A DNA stretch of 64,000 bases, taken from positions 682,001-746,000 of the forward strand of contig JAVKDD010000011.1 of assembly GCA_040222455.1 (NCBI GenBank). The letters are read 5' to 3'. The notes beneath the pieces were generated by a model. That model was not told the DNA's origin and did no database searches. It saw only the letters and a list, made by a program, of their open reading frames with translations. Shown piece by piece: positions 63,505 through 64,000 of the stretch. Source of the stretch: RHLJ01 sp040222455 (GTDB taxonomy: Bacteria; Bacteroidota; Rhodothermia; Balneolales; Balneolaceae). The stretch's first letter is position 1. The number at the start of each line of letters is the position of its first letter. A program made the position numbers and the translations under genes.

Positions 63505-64000
63505 CTACTGTTTTTTTACAACAATCATTCTATAGGGCGACTCACTAGTATGGTTACTTTCTTGGTCTTTAAAAATATATTTAAATTTTTTGTCTATTAG
63601 TCGAATATGCTCAGTAGCTGATTCAATTGTTTGGTTCAGAATCTGAACTTTTTTTCCTGAATCTTGAATACAAACAATTATTAAACTTCCATTTTTAATT
63701 TGTGAGAAGATAATTTTTAACAATCCGATTTCTCTTTTTTTGTCTTTTATGGTGAAATGAAACATGCTGTCAAGAAGAATTATATCATACTCCACAAAAT
63801 TATCGAAATCATAAATATCGCCAACGAGACCAATTAAATTTAAATTCTCAGCTTCTCCAATACGCTTCATTTGATTAATTCCGACTTTAGAGCTATCAAT
63901 CCCAGTAACTGAGTATCCAAGTCGAGCTAAAGCGACTGCATCTCTGCCTTGTCCACATCCTAAGTCAAGTACATTTAAATCTTTAGGATATTCAGACATA
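63505..64000 (-). CDS. Class I SAM-dependent methyltransferase, 5' end cut by window edge
   Basis: At least 164 residues. Motif I is 'LNVLDLGCGQGRDAVALARL', followed by 'YSVTGIDSSKVGI' with the acidic ribose contact, 'EYDIILLDSMFHF', and the C-terminal 'GSLIIVCIQDSG'. An ATG at 63999 leaves only seven residues before motif I, too few for this fold, so the true start most likely lies beyond the window. It resembles TehB/UbiE-type small methyltransferases; the substrate is unknown. Convergent with metF. Confidence 0.8.
   Translation of the reverse strand, partial: MSEYPKDLNVLDLGCGQGRDAVALARLGYSVTGIDSSKVGINQMKRIGEAENLNLIGLVGDIYDFDNFVEYDIILLDSMFHFTIKDKKREIGLLKIIFSQIKNGSLIIVCIQDSGKKVQILNQTIESATEHIRLIDKKFKYIFKDQESNHTSESPYRMIVVKKQ

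Overview
This 64 kb window is ordinary chromosomal DNA, AT-rich and densely coded, from a member of the Bacteroidota/FCB group. Its best fit is the Balneolota/Rhodothermota side (a Balneola- or Gracilimonas-like bacterium). The evidence is: promoters of the form TTG-N19/20-TAnnTTTG, few Shine-Dalgarno sites, a secreted amylase ending in a type IX secretion (T9SS) sorting domain, DUF6090 proteins, a fused alpha/beta E1 dehydrogenase, and a bacterial deoxyhypusine-synthase-like gene paired with arginine decarboxylase. No rRNA, tRNA, CRISPR array, insertion sequence, phage or replication origin was found. The placement is inference; no database was searched.

Layout. 1-1363 is the 5' part of an exported BNR/sortilin-like protein (minus strand). 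1469-8258 is the translation/transcription operon rimP-nusA-infB-rbfA-truB-ribF, led by a promoter and a hairpin at the predicted mRNA 5' end. A lone minus-strand methyltransferase (8371-9000) separates it from rpsO-pnp (9277-11771), which usually follows directly. An M16 protease and an archaeal/Thermus-type AsnRS follow. 15193-17856 (minus) holds a DUF6483-like protein, a bactofilin, an exported carbonic anhydrase, a DUF2805 protein and a coiled-coil microprotein.

17866-22390 (minus) is the most unusual part. Four DUF6090 paralogues share near-identical N-termini. They are interleaved with three families of short repeats and with five extra start-codon units that carry a paralogue-like start (ATG CTT AGA or a close variant) but no gene body. 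Each full gene is directly preceded by a small open frame that ends next to, or inside, its start. 22792-29077 holds two PAS-rich sensor kinases, a pseudo-receiver and a NarL-type regulator.

29583-30955 is an ArsR-SRPBCC-SRPBCC operon with two operators placed on its own promoter, divergent from an MFS transporter. Then come an amidohydrolase lipoprotein, holA, a sigma factor with a small acidic partner, a T9SS-exported alpha-amylase, an S9 peptidase, an uncharacterised 600-residue possible flavin-barrel protein and a membrane protein. 44138-49102 is an anaerobic pyruvate/formate block: OFA transporter, pflB and pflA, with a 14-bp palindromic LacI/CcpA-type operator upstream of pflB and a terminator-like hairpin just before pflA.

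49426-56717 (minus) has two unknown membrane proteins, a fused branched-chain/pyruvate-type E1, a DHS-like gene and an arginine decarboxylase. 56811-58484 is a BamA/TamA-like barrel. 58490-63444 is the methionine block: promoter, SAM-I riboswitch, a methionine synthase split into two ORFs, and metF. A truncated methyltransferase runs off the right edge. Many intergenic gaps carry short palindromic REP-like repeats.
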